In this document: positions 1-8,307 of the stretch, piece by piece
How the letters are laid out: each line of letters opens with the position of its first letter
How positions within the stretch are numbered: the stretch's first letter is position 1
DNA from: Sulfurimicrobium sp964384915
Lineage (GTDB): Bacteria; Pseudomonadota; Gammaproteobacteria; Burkholderiales; Sulfuricellaceae
Assembly: GCA_964384915.1 (NCBI GenBank)
Contig: CAYLMA010000006.1
Span: 62,001-126,000, forward strand
DNA length: 64,000 bases
Direction of reading: 5' to 3'
The notes under the pieces: model-generated
Database searches by the model: none
What the model was told of the DNA's origin: nothing
Seen by the model: the letters and a program-made list of their open reading frames with translations, nothing else
Position numbers and translations under genes: made by a program

Positions 1-142
1 CAATTTTCTTGTCCATGCCGTGGCAGCTCATGCAGGCGCTTTTCTGCGCCAACGCCGTCATGGCAGCTTCATCCGCCGCATTGGCGTAACCGGAAACCAG
101 CACAGCCGCCGCAGCAGCCATTCCAAACCACGTAGCTTTCAT
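1..142 (-). CDS. monohaem c-type cytochrome, 5' part only (cytochrome c551/c552-like)
   Basis: Only the first 47 codons lie in the window. The N-terminus is a signal peptide (MKATWFGMAAAAAVLVSGYA, cleavage expected near ANA-AD), followed by a haem-binding CMSCH motif at residues 37-41. A CxxCH about 15 residues after the signal peptide and followed by GMDKK is typical of small periplasmic cytochromes c551/c552 that carry electrons to terminal oxidases or nitrite reductases. The ATG is preceded by a clear AAGGAG six bases upstream. Function beyond periplasmic electron transfer is inferred; the methionine ligand is off the edge. Confidence 0.85.
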   Translation of the reverse strand, partial: MKATWFGMAAAAAVLVSGYANAADEAAMTALAQKSACMSCHGMDKKI

Positions 143-308
143 ACCAACTCCTTAATTAATAAAGAAACTTTGCTTAAACCAAAAACCGGAGTGCGTTATC
201 TTAAACGAACCAATAGCCTTTGCAAGTGTTTTGCACATCCCCGGCACCAATGCCAGAAGATAAGCATTTAACGCCCTCACCCATGCAGGCGTTGACTGAA
301 ATAGGCTC

Positions 309-2084
309 TCATTGGCCGGGCGGCGGCGTAACGCGCAGCACCTCGTCCATGGTGGTCACGCCCGCCGCCACTTTCTGGGCGCCGCTGATGCGCAAGGGCC
401 GCATGCCTTCCTTGTAGGCCTGGTCGCGGATCAAGGCAATATCGGCGGAGTTGGCGACGAGTTTCTTCAGGGCCGGCGACATGAGCATGATTTCATAGAT
501 GCCGGAACGCCCAAGGTAGCCGGTCATGCGGCATTCCAGGCAACCCTTGGGTGCATTGACGCTGGCGGGCGGCGTGGCTTTCCAGGGCGCTACCATGGCG
601 TTCCAGGCGTCCTCGTCGATGCTGGTTTTTTCCCTGCAGTGCGGGCACAGGGTGCGCACCAGCCGCTGGCCCAGCACGCCCAGCAAGGTGGAATTGAGAA
701 GATAGCCGGGCACGCCCAGGTCGAGCATGCGGGTGATGGCCGAAGGCGCGTCATTGGTATGCAGGGTGGACAGCACCAGATGGCCGGTCAAGGCCGCCTG
801 GATCGCCATTTCCGCCGTTTCCAGGTCACGGATCTCGCCCACCATGATGATGTCCGGATCCTGGCGCATCAGGGTGCGGACGCCAGTGGCGAAATCCAGG
901 CCGATATTGTGCTGCACCTGCATCTGGTTGAACTGCGGCATCACCATCTCGATCGGGTCTTCCACCGTGCATACGTTGACTTCCGGCTGGGCCAGGCTGC
1001 GCAGCGTGGAATACAGCGTCGTGGTCTTGCCCGAGCCGGTCGGACCGGTGACCAGCACGATGCCGTTGGGCTGCGACACCATCTGGTTCCAGCGCTGCTC
1101 TTCCTGCTCGCCGAAACCGAGATCCTTGAAGTCCTGCACGATCACGTCGGGATTGAATATCCGCATCACCAGCTTCTCGCCAAAGGCGGTGGGCATGGTG
1201 GAGAGGCGCAATTCGATTTCCTGCCCATCCGGGGTTCGCGTCTTGATGCGGCCATCCTGCGGGCGTCGCTTCTCGACGATATCCATGCGCCCCAAACCCT
1301 TGATGCGGCTGGTAATGGCCGTCACCACCGGGGAAGGTATCTGGTACACCTGGTGCATCACCCCGTCGATGCGGAAACGCACGTTGCCCGATTCGCGCCG
1401 CGGCTCAAGGTGAATATCCGAAGCGCGCTGCTCGAAGGCATACTGGAACAGCCAGTCCACGATCTGCACCACGTGCTGATCGTTGGCATCAAGGTTGCCG
1501 GCGCGCGACAACTCCACCAGTTGCTCGAAATTTGCGATCCCGGACTGCCCCGCGCCTTCATGCAGCTTTACCGCGCCTTTCATGGAGCGCGCCAGATTGT
1601 AGAACTCCGGCAGGTATCTCTTGATCTGCTCAGGGGTGGCGATCACGCGGCGAATCTCGCAGCGCAGGATCTGGCCGATTTCCCTTTCCCACTCGCGCTC
1701 GAAGGGCTCGGCGGTCGCCACCACGACTTCGCGCGGATTCGCCAGAATCGGCAGCACCATGAAACGCGACGCATAAGCATGCGACATGACCTTGGCCACC
1801 GCCGACACATCCACCTTGAGCGGGTCGATATGCTGGTAGGGCAAGCCCACTTTCCCCGCCAGCCACTGGGTCAACTCTTCGAGGTCAAGATTCTGAAAAG
1901 GCGGGCGCGGATTTTTCCATTTCTGGCTCGCCACCACCACCAGCGGGTGCAATTTAACCCCACCCTGATTGCGTGCCGGGAAGTTGATCTTGTCGGCGTT
2001 CGCCTGCGGCACCAAGCCATCCGCCACCAGCTCGGCCAGCACCTCGTCGAGGGTAAGTTTATGCTCGTGGTCGGGCAGGGCCAT
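309..2084 (-). CDS. GspE/PulE/PilB-family secretion or pilus-assembly ATPase, orphan
   Basis: A 591-residue hexameric ATPase of the type II secretion / type IV pilus extension family. Residues 1-190 are a divergent N-terminal (MshEN/GspE-N-like) region. The Walker A GPTGSGKT is at 347-354, the Walker B region DIIMVGEIRD at 411-420, and a CxxC...CxxC zinc module follows (CPHC near 480, CLEC near 516). It would power assembly of a pilus or pseudopilus from the cytoplasmic face of the inner membrane. No secretin, platform or pilin gene sits next to it, so its partner machine is not evident. It is distinct in sequence from the MshE ATPase at 34.6 kb. A stretch antisense to it is open for 612 codons, a by-product of its GC-rich codon use. 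Confidence 0.9.
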   Translation of the reverse strand: MALPDHEHKLTLDEVLAELVADGLVPQANADKINFPARNQGGVKLHPLVVVASQKWKNPRPPFQNLDLEELTQWLAGKVGLPYQHIDPLKVDVSAVAKVMSHAYASRFMVLPILANPREVVVATAEPFEREWEREIGQILRCEIRRVIATPEQIKRYLPEFYNLARSMKGAVKLHEGAGQSGIANFEQLVELSRAGNLDANDQHVVQIVDWLFQYAFEQRASDIHLEPRRESGNVRFRIDGVMHQVYQIPSPVVTAITSRIKGLGRMDIVEKRRPQDGRIKTRTPDGQEIELRLSTMPTAFGEKLVMRIFNPDVIVQDFKDLGFGEQEEQRWNQMVSQPNGIVLVTGPTGSGKTTTLYSTLRSLAQPEVNVCTVEDPIEMVMPQFNQMQVQHNIGLDFATGVRTLMRQDPDIIMVGEIRDLETAEMAIQAALTGHLVLSTLHTNDAPSAITRMLDLGVPGYLLNSTLLGVLGQRLVRTLCPHCREKTSIDEDAWNAMVAPWKATPPASVNAPKGCLECRMTGYLGRSGIYEIMLMSPALKKLVANSADIALIRDQAYKEGMRPLRISGAQKVAAGVTTMDEVLRVTPPPGQ

Positions 2085-2091
2085 GCGTGCC

Positions 2092-2148
2092 TTACTTTTT
2101 CAGTTGCGAAACGTCACGCACCGCGCCGCGCGCCGCACTGGTGGTCAT
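2092..2148 (-). pseudogene. remnant 3' tail of a second ilvD copy
   Basis: Reading on the minus strand, 18 codons plus stop encode MTTSAARGAVRDVSQLKK. Sixteen of these residues (MTTSAARGAVRDVSQL) are identical to the C-terminus of the intact ilvD just upstream (2235-4088), yet the codons differ at many synonymous positions, so this is not a recent duplication. It has no upstream body. It looks like the surviving end of another ilvD allele left by recombination or deletion. Confidence 0.7.
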
Positions 2149-2234
2149 GAATGCGTGCATCTGCGAAGGGCAGAGCAGGATTCCGCCGCCGCAGGCGGGG
2201 GATGCGACCCCAAAGCAGAATGCAGTACGCTGCA

Positions 2235-4088
2235 TCACCGTTTCACCAATTGCGACACATCCCGCACTGCGCCCCTGGCAGCCGAGGTGGTCATGGCAGC
2301 GTACGCCTGCAGCGCCTGGGACACCAAGCGCGCGCGCTTGACCGGCTGCCAAGCCTTGCCGCCTTTTTCTTCCATCAGCGCGCGGCGATGGGAAAGCTCT
2401 TCCCACGACACCATCAGGTTGATGCTGCGGTTCGGGATATCGATCTCGATCGTGTCGCCCTCCTCCACCAGGCCGATGGCGCCCCCCTCGGCCGCTTCCG
2501 GCGAAACGTGGCCGATGCTCAAGCCCGAAGTGCCGCCGGAGAAACGCCCGTCGGTCAAGAGCGCGCAGGCCTTGCCCAGCCCCTGGGATTTGAGGTAACT
2601 GGTCGGGTACAGCATTTCCTGCATGCCGGGACCGCCGCGCGGCCCCTCGTAGCGGATCACCACCACGTCGCCGGCCACCACCTGGTCGGCGAGAATGGCC
2701 GCCACGGAGTCTTCCTGGCTCTCGAAAATGCGCGCCCGGCCGGTAAACTTGAGGATGCTCTCGTCCACCCCGGCGGTTTTGACGATGCAGCCGTCCTCGG
2801 CGATGTTGCCGTACAGCACCGCCAAGCCGCCATCCTGGGAATAGGCGTGGGCCTTGTCGCGGATGCAGCCGTGGACGCGGTCGAGATCGAGCTCGGCGAA
2901 GCGCTTGTCCTGGCTGAAGGCCACCGTGGTGGGCACGCCGCCCGGCGCGGCACGGTAAAAGGTTTTCACTTTCTCGTCGCTGGTGCGGCGCACATCCCAG
3001 TGCTCCAGCGCCTGTCCCATGGAAGGGCTGTGGATGGTCGGCAGGTCGCGGTGCAGCAGGCCGGCGCGGTCCAGTTCGCCGAGAATCGCCATGATGCCGC
3101 CGGCGCGGTGCACGTCTTCCATGTGGTAGGTCTGGATGCTGGGCGCCACTTTGGAGAGGTGCGGCACCTTGCGCGACATGCGGTCGATGTCCTTCATGGT
3201 GAAGTCCACGCCCGCCTCGTGCGCCGCAGCCAAGAGGTGCAGCACGGTGTTGGTCGAGCCGCCCATGGCGATGTCGAGCGCCACGGCATTCTCGAAGGCT
3301 TCGAAAGTCGCGATGGAGCGCGGCAGCACCGACATGTCGTCGCGCTCGTAATGGCTCTTGGCCAGCGCCACGATCAGGCGCCCGGCCTCGAGGAACAGGC
3401 GCTTCCTGTCGGCGTGCGTCGCCACCAGCGAACCGTTGCCGGGCAGCCCCAGGCCCAGCGATTCCACCAGGCAATTCATGGAGTTCGCGGTGAACATGCC
3501 GGAGCAGGAACCGCAGGTCGGGCAGGCGGAACGCTCGATGGTGGCCACATCCTCGTCGGACTCCTTGGCATCGGCGGCGAACACCATGGCATCCACCAGG
3601 TCGAGCGCCAGGGGCTTGCCGTGGATCACCGCCTTGCCCGCTTCCATCGGCCCGCCGGAGACGAAAACCGTGGGGATGTTGAGGCGCAAGGCCGCCATCA
3701 GCATGCCGGGAGTGATCTTGTCGCAGTTGGAGATGCACACCAGCGCATCGGCGCAGTGGGCGTTGACCATGTACTCGACGCTGTCGGCGATCAGTTCGCG
3801 CGAAGGCAGGCTGTAGAGCATGCCGCCGTGGCCCATGGCAATGCCGTCGTCCACGGCGATGGTGTTGAATTCCTTGGCCACCCCGCCGGCGGCTTCGATT
3901 TCGCGCGCCACCAGTTGGCCCATGTCCTTGAGGTGCACGTGCCCCGGCACGAACTGGGTGAAGGAATTGGCGATGGCGATGATGGGCTTGTCGAAGTCGC
4001 CGTCGGTCATGCCGGTGGCGCGCCACAAGGCGCGGGCGCCGGCCATGTTGCGGCCGTGGGTGGTGGTGCGGGAACGGTATTGCGGCAT
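2235..4088 (-). CDS. ilvD: dihydroxy-acid dehydratase
   Basis: 617 residues, the usual length of the enterobacterial-type IlvD. It dehydrates 2,3-dihydroxy-isovalerate and -methylvalerate to the 2-keto acids in valine, isoleucine and leucine synthesis, using an Fe-S cluster and Mg2+. Cluster cysteines are visible in CDKITPGM (near 122) and CGSCSGMF (near 194), and the N-terminus MPQYRSRTTTHGRNMAGARA is typical. The start is the ATG at 4088. It is transcribed away from the hemerythrin gene; about 240 bp separate the two starts. A duplicated C-terminal tail lies directly downstream. Confidence 0.97.
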   Translation of the reverse strand: MPQYRSRTTTHGRNMAGARALWRATGMTDGDFDKPIIAIANSFTQFVPGHVHLKDMGQLVAREIEAAGGVAKEFNTIAVDDGIAMGHGGMLYSLPSRELIADSVEYMVNAHCADALVCISNCDKITPGMLMAALRLNIPTVFVSGGPMEAGKAVIHGKPLALDLVDAMVFAADAKESDEDVATIERSACPTCGSCSGMFTANSMNCLVESLGLGLPGNGSLVATHADRKRLFLEAGRLIVALAKSHYERDDMSVLPRSIATFEAFENAVALDIAMGGSTNTVLHLLAAAHEAGVDFTMKDIDRMSRKVPHLSKVAPSIQTYHMEDVHRAGGIMAILGELDRAGLLHRDLPTIHSPSMGQALEHWDVRRTSDEKVKTFYRAAPGGVPTTVAFSQDKRFAELDLDRVHGCIRDKAHAYSQDGGLAVLYGNIAEDGCIVKTAGVDESILKFTGRARIFESQEDSVAAILADQVVAGDVVVIRYEGPRGGPGMQEMLYPTSYLKSQGLGKACALLTDGRFSGGTSGLSIGHVSPEAAEGGAIGLVEEGDTIEIDIPNRSINLMVSWEELSHRRALMEEKGGKAWQPVKRARLVSQALQAYAAMTTSAARGAVRDVSQLVKR

Positions 4089-4191
4089 CTTGCTGGGCTC
4101 CTGAAAAAATCACATTTAACCCAGGCATTCTAACCCGCCTTGCACATCTGCACCACGCGGCGCGGCACCAAAGCATCGCGCACCATGATCA

Positions 4192-4227
4192 TTGACTCAC
4201 GTCAATGTTTTTGTTGATAAAAATCAG
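4192..4227. promoter_or_regulatory. two FNR/CRP-family operator-like boxes
   Basis: Box 1 (4192-4205) is the perfect dyad TTGACTCACGTCAA. Box 2 (4214-4227) is TTGATAAAAATCAG, 9 of 10 matches to the FNR consensus TTGAT-N4-ATCAA. Centres are 22 bp apart, about two helical turns. A TAATAT at 4256-4261 could be the -10 of a promoter reading into the hemerythrin gene, which would place box 2 near -47. An FNR-type regulator is encoded at 58.8 kb. Binding is inferred. Confidence 0.6.
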
Positions 4228-4273
4228 GTTTTCCCTGATGCCGCGCTACAGCCTTTAATATTAAGATGACACC

Positions 4274-4300
4274 CTCCGAAATGTTTTCTCATTTTCGGAG
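4274..4300 (+). other. leader hairpin before the hemerythrin gene
   Basis: CTCCGAAA (4274-4281) and TTTCGGAG (4293-4300) form a perfect 8-bp inverted repeat with an 11-nt loop, 31 bases before the hemerythrin ATG. There is no U-run, so it is more likely a 5'-UTR stability or control element, or an operator, than a terminator. Function unknown. Confidence 0.45.
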
Positions 4301-4330
4301 CTGGTAAAACCCACCACAGGAGATACAGCC

Positions 4331-4840
4331 ATGGACGACAAGACTTTCTTTGTATGGAGCGACGCCATGAACACAGGCATCATGGAGATCGACGATCAGC
4401 ACAAAATGCTCGTTGGCATCCTGAACCGCTTATTCCATGCCGTGGTGCAACGCGAAAATAACGAAATCACCATCGAAATTCTCGACACCCTGGTCGATTA
4501 CACGAAAACCCATTTTGGCCTGGAAGAGAAATTACTGCAGGACGCAGGCTACAACCCGGCCGAGTTCGCCGCGCACCAGCAGGAACATCGGGCTTTCATC
4601 GAAAAAATCAGCAATGCCGCCAACAAGCATCTGGTGGAGGGGAAGTCAGTCTCGTTCGAGATTATCAATTTCCTCAAGCACTGGCTGCAGGAACACATCC
4701 TCGTAACCGACAAGAAATATGCCGAAGCCTTGAAAAGTGCCGGCTATTGTTCCAAGGACTGGACCAACTTCGCCAACAACGCAATAGCGAATAAGCAGCA
4801 AGCCACACCCAAGCGAAAGCATTGGTGGAAAATCTGGTAA
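4331..4840 (+). CDS. bacteriohemerythrin
   Basis: A 169-residue single-domain hemerythrin, the O2-binding di-iron four-helix bundle. The ligand pattern is complete: H24 in DDQHKML, H61 and E65 in HFGLEE, H82 and H86 in HQQEH, and WLQEHILVTD near residue 118-127. The tail after residue 135 is basic (KRKHWWKIW). Such proteins store or deliver oxygen or sense it in microaerobes and methanotrophs. The gene lies behind two FNR-like boxes and is followed 46 bp later by a PAS-containing chemoreceptor, suggesting a role in oxygen sensing or micro-oxic metabolism (inference). An AGGAG precedes the ATG at 4318-4322. Confidence 0.95.
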   Translation: MDDKTFFVWSDAMNTGIMEIDDQHKMLVGILNRLFHAVVQRENNEITIEILDTLVDYTKTHFGLEEKLLQDAGYNPAEFAAHQQEHRAFIEKISNAANKHLVEGKSVSFEIINFLKHWLQEHILVTDKKYAEALKSAGYCSKDWTNFANNAIANKQQATPKRKHWWKIW

Positions 4841-4886
4841 GGCATTTCAGCCGCTCGCACTTGATATATAACGAAGGTCCTACTCC

Positions 4887-6470
4887 ATGAAAACCAACCT
4901 GCCCGTCACCGGAGTGGAAAAACCCTTCAACAGCGGCACCATCGTCTCGAAAACCGACCTCAAGGGCGCCATCACCTACGCCAATGACGCTTTTATCGAG
5001 TTGAGCGGTTTCAGCCGCGAAGAATTGATCGGCAAGAACCATAACATGGTTCGCCACCCCGACATGCCGCCGGCAGCCTTTGCCTGGCTGTGGAACACCA
5101 TCAAGACCGGCCAGCCGTGGCGGGGAATCGTCAAGAACCGGTGCAAGAACGGCGACCATTACTGGGTCGAGGCCTTCGTCGTGCCCGTGAAGGAAAAAGG
5201 CAAAATCGTGGAATACATGTCGGTGCGCTCCCCAGCCACGCGCGAGCAGATTGCTTCCGCCGACGCCTTGTACCGCGAACTGAACGCAGGCAAGCCGCTG
5301 ACCCTGCCCAAGGCGCGAGGATTGTCCATCAAGATGGCGCTGATCGCGCTGATCGCCGTGATGAACCTGCTGCTGCTGGGCAACGCCCTGCTCGGCTATC
5401 AGGGACAGCACGAACTTGTCCTTGTCCTGACCACCATGGGCATCCTGTTCTCGGTAGGGCTGGGCGCGTTGCTCTCGGGCGCCATCGACCGGGGACTGAA
5501 CAAGATCGTGAAACTTTTCGACCAGATCGCCGAGGGCAATCTCAACAACAAAATTGACATTGGCGGCGGAGATGAGGCCGGGCATGTGCTGACCTCGCTC
5601 GCCTGCATGCAGGTTCACCTCAAGGTCATTCTGGACGAAGTAGCACTGGCCTCCTCCATCGTCACCGCCCACACCGAGAGCCTGAAACATGAAATGTCCC
5701 AGGTCATTACCCGTTCCCATGCGCAGTCTGAGCGCATCATGCAGGTTTCCAGCGCCATGGAGGAAATGAGCGCCTCGATCCGGGAAGTTGCCGAGCATGC
5801 GGGCGGCACAGCCAACGCCAGCGCGCAGACCCTGTCGATCGTGGAACACGGCAACAGGCAGATGACGCACAGCATGGAAGCCACAACCCGCGTTGCCCGG
5901 ACGGTGGAATCGTCGGGCGCCACGATCAACGAACTGAGCCAGTCCATCGGCCAAATCGGGGCAATTACCCAGGCCATCAGGGAAATTGCCGAGCAGACCA
6001 ACCTTCTGGCACTCAATGCAGCGATCGAGGCCGCCCGCGCCGGCGAACAGGGCAGAGGCTTTGCCGTGGTGGCGGACGAAGTGAGAAAGCTGGCCGAACG
6101 CACCGCCATGAGCACCACCGATATCACGCGCATGGTGGAAGGGATCGAAAGCATCGCCGGCGCGGCAGCCGGCTCCATGGAATTGGCGGTGCGCGAGGTA
6201 AAAGATGGTCTGTCGCTGATCCATGCGTGCAGCGAAAGCCTCCGCTCCATCACCTCAGCATCCCAGCAGGTTTCCGGAATGGCTCAACATATAGCCGGCG
6301 CAACCAGCCATCAATCCGCGGCAGGGCAGGCAGTCGCGGCCAACATGGGCCACCTCTCGGCACTCAGCGGAGAAAGCACCAGCAGTGCCGTTCAGATGGG
6401 GCAGGCAACGGACGAGCTTGCGCGTGTGGCAGTGAATCTGCAGTCCATGGCACGGCATTTCGACAGCTAA
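4887..6470 (+). CDS. Aer-like methyl-accepting chemotaxis protein with N-terminal PAS domain
   Basis: 527 residues. Residues 10-115 form a PAS domain of the aerotaxis-receptor type (ITYANDAF, SGFSREELIGK, RHPDMPP, WRGIVKNRCKNGDHYWV). Two membrane segments follow near 150-171 and 177-199 with almost no periplasmic loop, then a HAMP-like linker and a cytoplasmic signalling domain whose hairpin tip (EIAEQTNLLALNAAIEAARA) is near 366-385. This is the Aer architecture: redox or oxygen is sensed in the cytoplasm rather than by a periplasmic ligand domain. No C-terminal NWETF-type pentapeptide is present. It probably forms an operon with the hemerythrin 46 bp upstream. Confidence 0.93.
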   Translation: MKTNLPVTGVEKPFNSGTIVSKTDLKGAITYANDAFIELSGFSREELIGKNHNMVRHPDMPPAAFAWLWNTIKTGQPWRGIVKNRCKNGDHYWVEAFVVPVKEKGKIVEYMSVRSPATREQIASADALYRELNAGKPLTLPKARGLSIKMALIALIAVMNLLLLGNALLGYQGQHELVLVLTTMGILFSVGLGALLSGAIDRGLNKIVKLFDQIAEGNLNNKIDIGGGDEAGHVLTSLACMQVHLKVILDEVALASSIVTAHTESLKHEMSQVITRSHAQSERIMQVSSAMEEMSASIREVAEHAGGTANASAQTLSIVEHGNRQMTHSMEATTRVARTVESSGATINELSQSIGQIGAITQAIREIAEQTNLLALNAAIEAARAGEQGRGFAVVADEVRKLAERTAMSTTDITRMVEGIESIAGAAAGSMELAVREVKDGLSLIHACSESLRSITSASQQVSGMAQHIAGATSHQSAAGQAVAANMGHLSALSGESTSSAVQMGQATDELARVAVNLQSMARHFDS

Positions 6471-6574
6471 CAAGCGGGCGATTCGGGCTCCTTGAACCCA
6501 TCAGGCGCCAATAAATATCGCAACGCGATGCTGCCGCTGTGGTAAATTTCAGCCTTTATTTTCGCTCCGGCACC

Positions 6575-7360
6575 ATGCTGATCCACCCCCAATTCGACCC
6601 GGTAGCTCTCCATCTCGGCCCCCTTGCCATTCGCTGGTACGGCCTGATGTATCTCACCGCCTTCGCCCTGTTCCTCGGCCTCGGCCGCTATCGCATGCGT
6701 ACCCGCCCCGATCTTGGCTGGCACAGGCGCGAACTCGATGACCTGCTGTTCTACGGCGTGCTGGGCGTGGTGCTGGGCGGGCGCTTGGGCTATGTCGTGT
6801 TTTACAAAGCTGCTTATTACCTGCAGCATCCGCTGGAAATTTTCGCGGTTTGGCAGGGCGGCATGTCCTTCCATGGCGGCTTGCTCGGCGTGCTGGTGGC
6901 GATGTGGCTGCTTGCCCGCAAGAGTGGCAAAACCTGGCTGGCCGTGACCGATTTCATCGCTCCACTGGTGCCGCTGGGATTGGGCGCCGGTCGCATCGGC
7001 AATTTCATTAATGGCGAACTGTGGGGGCGCCCCACCGATGCGGCCTGGGGCATGATCTTCCCCCAAGCCGGTGACGGCATCGCGCGCCATCCCTCGCAGT
7101 TGTATCAATTTGCCCTTGAAGGGCTGGCCCTGTTCGCCCTGCTGTGGTGGTTTTCAGCCAAGCCGCGACCGGCGGGTGCAATATCCGGCTTGTTCCTGAT
7201 CGGCTATGGCAGCTTCCGTTTCCTGGCGGAATTCGCACGCGAACCTGACAACTTTCTCGGCCTGCTCAGCTTCGGATTCTCCATGGGCCAGTGGCTGTCG
7301 CTGCCCATGATCCTTGCCGGCATTGCCCTGCTGCGCTGGTCCTATCGCCCGCAACCGTAA
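6575..7360 (+). CDS. lgt: prolipoprotein diacylglyceryl transferase
   Basis: Transfers diacylglycerol from phosphatidylglycerol to the lipobox cysteine of prolipoproteins, an integral inner-membrane step preceding LspA. From the ATG at 6575 the protein is 261 residues and begins MLIHPQFDPVALHLGPLAIR, matching the family. The frame is open upstream to a GTG at 6539, but the ATG fits conservation better. Visible signatures are GGMSFHGG with H100 and the Lgt motif GRIGNFINGELWG at 139-151. Seven hydrophobic segments are apparent. Confidence 0.96.
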   Translation: MLIHPQFDPVALHLGPLAIRWYGLMYLTAFALFLGLGRYRMRTRPDLGWHRRELDDLLFYGVLGVVLGGRLGYVVFYKAAYYLQHPLEIFAVWQGGMSFHGGLLGVLVAMWLLARKSGKTWLAVTDFIAPLVPLGLGAGRIGNFINGELWGRPTDAAWGMIFPQAGDGIARHPSQLYQFALEGLALFALLWWFSAKPRPAGAISGLFLIGYGSFRFLAEFAREPDNFLGLLSFGFSMGQWLSLPMILAGIALLRWSYRPQP

Positions 7361-7461
7361 TTACGGCGGCGGCATGGCACTGGCACGGCAAATCCCCATG
7401 AATTTCTTTTTTCCCCCGCCTGGGTTACCCTAGCGGGAAACCGCCCAGAACAGGAACACAA

Positions 7462-7617
7462 ATGGCAACGCCTAATTACAGCTACGAGAAACGCCAGAAA
7501 GAACTGGCAAAGAAGCAGAAAAAAGAGGAAAAACAAAAACGCAAAAACGCCCCGGAGAACAATCCGGACGAAGAATCCCCGCCCCCACAACCCGGCCAGC
7601 CGAACACTGAAAGCTGA
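7462..7617 (+). CDS. small conserved basic protein, 51 aa, unknown function
   Basis: An ATG at 7462 with AGGAA six bases upstream opens a 51-codon frame ending TGA at 7615-7617. It begins MATPNYSYEKRQKELAKKQK, continues with a lysine/glutamate-rich helix and ends in a proline-rich tail (ESPPPQPGQP). Short proteins starting with a SYEKRQKELAKKQKKEEK-like segment recur in betaproteobacteria (from memory, not searched). The charge and likely helix-plus-disordered tail would fit a nucleic-acid or ribosome-associated role, but nothing here proves a function. It ends four bases before the stop of the convergent DUF1415 gene. Confidence 0.7.
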   Translation: MATPNYSYEKRQKELAKKQKKEEKQKRKNAPENNPDEESPPPQPGQPNTES

Positions 7618-7620
7618 AGA

Positions 7621-8190
7621 TCAGGAGCTTGGCTGATCAGGTTTGCCCTTCGACAAACCCAGCGCCAGCCAGCCCCCCAGCCCTATTTTTTTCAGGGTTT
7701 CGATATTGCGCCCGTAAATACCTTCGGCATCCGGAAACGCCTCGACAGCACGCGCAAGGCTCTCCTCCCGGATCAGGTGCAAGGTGGGAAAAGGGGCGCG
7801 GTTGGTGTAGTTGCCGATATCGTCCGGCTCAGTATCGGCGAACTGGAATGCCGGGTGGAAACTGGCAATCTGGATGACGCCTTCCAGGCCATGTTCGCCT
7901 ACTGCCTCCTCGGCAATCACCATGAAGTCGTTGAAATCCAGGAAATCCGGCAACAAGTCCGGATGAATCAGCAAGGTCGTATCGACCTCGGCCGGGTCGG
8001 CGGCGGCGAGAAAATCCAGTTCACGGTCCAGATCCTCCAGGAATCCATCCAGATGCCGCGCTTCGCTGACCACGAAGCGCACCTGGTTTTTCACATAGAC
8101 CGCCTTGGCAAACGGGCACAGATTGAGCCCGATCACCGCCTTCTCCAGCCACAGCCGGGTGGCCGCGATTACTTCATCCTTGTCCATCAT
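7621..8190 (-). CDS. DUF1415 family protein
   Basis: About 189 residues, matching the length and sequence of the uncharacterised DUF1415 family (WLEKAVIGLNLCPFAKAVY near the N-terminus; GLEGVIQIASFHPAF and NYTNRAPFPTLHLIRE in the middle). LNLCPFAK contains the family's conserved cysteine. Three start codons are stacked in frame (TTG 8193, ATG 8190, ATG 8187). The AGAGGA at 8195-8200 is best spaced for the ATG at 8187, so the true N-terminus may be one codon shorter. Biochemical role unknown. Confidence 0.88.
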   Translation of the reverse strand: MMDKDEVIAATRLWLEKAVIGLNLCPFAKAVYVKNQVRFVVSEARHLDGFLEDLDRELDFLAAADPAEVDTTLLIHPDLLPDFLDFNDFMVIAEEAVGEHGLEGVIQIASFHPAFQFADTEPDDIGNYTNRAPFPTLHLIREESLARAVEAFPDAEGIYGRNIETLKKIGLGGWLALGLSKGKPDQPSS

Positions 8191-8307
8191 CAAATCCTCT
8201 GGTGTAGTGTTGCACGCTAGTCAAACATCCGCTGGAGACTGGTTTCGCGCGCATCCCCGCGCTTCCCAATGCTATCATTAGTTTGCACTACACCACCGGA
8301 GCCCGTC

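Noticed and set aside
270..293. AACGCC/GGCGTT hairpin as terminator of the GspE-type gene
   Set aside because: Six-base stem, 12-nt loop and no U-run on the minus strand; too weak to call.
312..2150. 612-codon open frame antisense to the GspE-type ATPase
   Set aside because: Composition (His/Arg/Gly-rich, no domains) is that of an antisense shadow of a GC-rich gene.
2151..4133. 660-codon open frame antisense to ilvD
   Set aside because: Shadow frame with histidine/arginine-rich low-information sequence; ilvD on the other strand is unambiguous.
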